Positions 61,889-64,000 of a DNA stretch of 64,000 nucleotides are shown here, piece by piece (position 1 is the first letter of the stretch; each line of letters begins with the position of its first letter). The DNA is from Pseudomonas sp. Irchel 3E13. GTDB taxonomy: Bacteria > Pseudomonadota > Gammaproteobacteria > Pseudomonadales > Pseudomonadaceae. The stretch covers positions 124,001 to 188,000 of the forward strand of contig NZ_FYDX01000007.1 in the NCBI RefSeq assembly GCF_900187455.1. Direction: 5' to 3'. The notes below the pieces were generated by a model, which had not been told where the DNA came from, did not search any database, and saw only the letters and a program-made list of their open reading frames with translations. The translations under genes were made by a program, and so were the position numbers.

Positions 61889-64000
61889 TTGAGGAACATC
61901 TGGTCCAACTTGCAACAATACGGCCGGCCCGTTCTGCGCTGGGTCAAGCCCGGCATGCCGCTCATGCTGCTGGCCCTGGCAATGGCCGTGATTGCCATCT
62001 GGTGGCTCGGCCCGCTGTGGACCGTTGCCGAGCGGCAGCCCCTCGGCAACCTGACCGCGAGGTTCCTGGCCACGATCGTGTTGCTGGTGATTCCGTTGCT
62101 GGGTTGGGCGCTTCACCTGCGTCGGCACACTCGGCTATTGGAGGCGGAACGCAAACATGATCAGGAAGTGCAGACCGATAGCTGCCTGCGCTACATCGAA
62201 GCGCAGGAACGCGACCTCGACCGCAGCCTTGCACTGCTCCAATCCAACCTCAAAGGCCGCAATGCCTTGTACCAGATGCCCTGGTACCTGGTTCTCGGGC
62301 AGGAAAACTCGGGCAAGACCAGCTTCGTCAACCGCTCCAACCCGAGCTTCTCCCTGACGGGAGAGATGAAAGCGGGAAGTTGGCGCACACAGGAAGACCC
62401 GGACAGGCTCTACCCGATTGACTGGTGCATCGGCGACCAGGCGGTGCTTATCGACCCTCCTGGCGAGATCATCAGCCAGCCGCGGGTTGCAGCAAACCCG
62501 CAAGAAAAGGACGTACCGGACCCGGCCCCTGTCGACCGGGATACCTCGCTGCGACGCGCCACCGCCGGGTTGCCGGAAGACCTCCATTCGCGCCTGTGGA
62601 ACAGCTTCGTCAGCTGGCTTGGGCGCAATCGCAGCCGCCGGCCGCTGAATGGCGTCGTCCTGATGGTCAGCCTGGTGACCTTGCTGAACCAGAAACCCAG
62701 CGACCGCAAAGCCCTGGCCATGTTGCTGCGGGCAAGACTGATCGAACTCAGCCGCGAACTGGGCACGCGCCCGCCGCTGTATGTCGTGCTCAGCAAGTTC
62801 GACCTGCTCGAAGGCTTCGAGCCCTTGTTCGCCCGCCTGCCCAAGTCGGCTCGCGAGGATATTTTCGGCTTCACCTTCACCCTGGATTCGGTACGAGACT
62901 ACGACGCGTGGCTCGAGGAGCTGGGCGTGCGCTACGACAGCTTCCTCGACCGCCTGAACGAGCAGGTCTTCGACGCCATGGCGGATGTCGGCGAAATGTC
63001 GCAGCGCGAGTCCCTGTACTCGCTGGTGCGGCAGATGTCCGGTCTGCGCTCGGTGCTGCTGGACTTCCTTGCGGATGTGATGGGCAGTGATCGCTTCGCC
63101 ACGCCATCCTTGCCACGCGGCGTGTTCTTCTCTTCGGTGTATCAGCAAGGTGTGCTCAATAACGCCTTCGTGACATCGGCGGCCAAGACTTACGGCCTGC
63201 GCGAGTCGGCCAACGCGATGCACCCCAGCGGGCGGGCAATGGTCTATTTTGCCCAGCAACTGTTCCAGCGCGTCATCTATCCCGAATCAGGCCTGGCCGG
63301 CGACAACCCTCGTGTCCTGAGACAGAAGAAACACGCCCTCGCCCTGCATTTCGGCATTGCCTCGCTGGGCAGCCTGATGATCATCGGCGGCTGGCACCAC
63401 TATTACACCGTCAATCGCGACAAGGCCTCGAGTGTCATGGAGCGCAGCCGCGACTTCAGCGCCAGCGCCATCGACGGCACGCTGGACCCAACCGGATACA
63501 ACCTGTTGCAGCCACTGGACCAGATCAGCAACGCGGTCGCCGTCTATGGCGACTACCGCGATGCCTGGCCACTTGTAGCAAACATGGGCCTGTATCAGGG
63601 CCGAGCGATAGGCCCCAAGGTAGACGAAGCCTACCTGGCGTTACTCTCTCAACGTTTTCTGCCGGCATTGGCCAGCGGCGTCATGGAAGCACTGGACGGT
63701 GCCGACATCGAGGGTGACGCTCAACTGGCGGCCCTGCGTGTTTACCGAATGATCGAAGACCGCCCCAATCGCCGCGCGCCGGTGGTGGAAGGATGGATGG
63801 CGGCCTACTGGCAGCGAGCGTTCCCGGGCAACGACGGTACCCAGCGCGCATTGATGCGGCATCTGGAATACGCCATGAAGTACGCCGACACACAGCTCCC
63901 GAACTATCACGATCGGGTTGCCGTGGTTCAGCGGCACCTGCAGCAGATTCCCTTGCCAGAGCGGGTGTACATGACCATGCGCCAGGAGGCCGGTGCGTCC
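61889..64000 (+). CDS. tssM: T6SS membrane complex protein TssM (partial, N-terminal 704 codons)
   Basis: Open to the window edge. The start is a TTG at 61889 with AACAGGA eight bases before it. Two membrane helices lie in the first 80 residues (MLLALAMAVIAIWWLGPLW and FLATIVLLVIPLLGWALHL). A cytoplasmic NTPase-like domain follows with P-loop GQENSGKTSF near residue 137, and a third helix near 487-505 (FGIASLGSLMIIGGW) begins the periplasmic part. It is the inner-membrane core partner of TssL and TssJ. The periplasmic C-terminus lies beyond the window. Confidence 0.95.
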   Translation, partial: MRNIWSNLQQYGRPVLRWVKPGMPLMLLALAMAVIAIWWLGPLWTVAERQPLGNLTARFLATIVLLVIPLLGWALHLRRHTRLLEAERKHDQEVQTDSCLRYIEAQERDLDRSLALLQSNLKGRNALYQMPWYLVLGQENSGKTSFVNRSNPSFSLTGEMKAGSWRTQEDPDRLYPIDWCIGDQAVLIDPPGEIISQPRVAANPQEKDVPDPAPVDRDTSLRRATAGLPEDLHSRLWNSFVSWLGRNRSRRPLNGVVLMVSLVTLLNQKPSDRKALAMLLRARLIELSRELGTRPPLYVVLSKFDLLEGFEPLFARLPKSAREDIFGFTFTLDSVRDYDAWLEELGVRYDSFLDRLNEQVFDAMADVGEMSQRESLYSLVRQMSGLRSVLLDFLADVMGSDRFATPSLPRGVFFSSVYQQGVLNNAFVTSAAKTYGLRESANAMHPSGRAMVYFAQQLFQRVIYPESGLAGDNPRVLRQKKHALALHFGIASLGSLMIIGGWHHYYTVNRDKASSVMERSRDFSASAIDGTLDPTGYNLLQPLDQISNAVAVYGDYRDAWPLVANMGLYQGRAIGPKVDEAYLALLSQRFLPALASGVMEALDGADIEGDAQLAALRVYRMIEDRPNRRAPVVEGWMAAYWQRAFPGNDGTQRALMRHLEYAMKYADTQLPNYHDRVAVVQRHLQQIPLPERVYMTMRQEAGAS

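Overview
The window looks like chromosome of a Pseudomonas of the fluorescens group. It is GC-rich, it carries the Pseudomonas-type REP palindrome five times as inverted pairs, and its gene sets match what I remember of P. aeruginosa and P. putida: waaFCGP plus wapPQ-type LPS-core kinases, and the glycine betaine to dimethylglycine to sarcosine to glycine pathway. Species cannot be fixed from the sequence alone.

Layout. (1) 1-6105, plus strand: the end of waaF, then waaC, waaG, waaP, two further small LPS-kinase-like genes and a two-domain kinase-like gene, all overlapping by a few bases, closed by a strong bidirectional terminator. (2) 6185-15137, minus strand: glyA-soxB-soxD-soxA-soxG-purU-fdhA, the sarcosine oxidase and C1-disposal operon. 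(3) 15466-22304: ltaE, two chemoreceptors of different sensor type, a divergent ZapA paralogue with a coiled-coil partner between them, and a short multi-pass membrane protein. (4) 22314-24989: divergent gbcB/gbcA (glycine betaine monooxygenase). (5) 25051-26942: two tandem short RHS-core proteins. (6) 26943-27746: an 800-base non-coding stretch with four phased copies of a perfect DnaA box. (7) 27747-35655, minus strand: etfB, etfA, dgcB, dgcA, a DUF5943-type gene and an M19 dipeptidase (dimethylglycine demethylation). (8) 35903-37704: an unknown protein, an LprI-like periplasmic protein and a DUF3010 protein. (9) 37714-64000: a type VI secretion locus.

The T6SS part has tssB-C-E-F-G-tagH(FHA)-J-K-L on the minus strand, running directly into hcp, vgrG, a DUF4123 adaptor, a VasX-like pore-forming effector, two DUF6708 membrane proteins (probable immunity) and a PAAR protein. 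tssH(clpV), tagO/vasI, tssA and the first 704 codons of tssM lie on the plus strand behind an AT-rich 490-base divergent control region. The content resembles the Vibrio cholerae core cluster fused to its hcp-vgrG-vasW-vasX-tsiV2 auxiliary cluster.

Metabolically, regions 2, 4 and 7 form one route: GbcAB makes dimethylglycine, DgcAB with the dedicated ETF makes sarcosine, SoxBDAG makes glycine plus a one-carbon unit, and GlyA, PurU and FdhA dispose of the C1 and glycine. The two most interesting items are the phased DnaA-box array (27041-27742) and the duplicated immunity module of the VasX-like effector, which retains a 41-codon relic of an effector tail between the two immunity genes (39171-39296).
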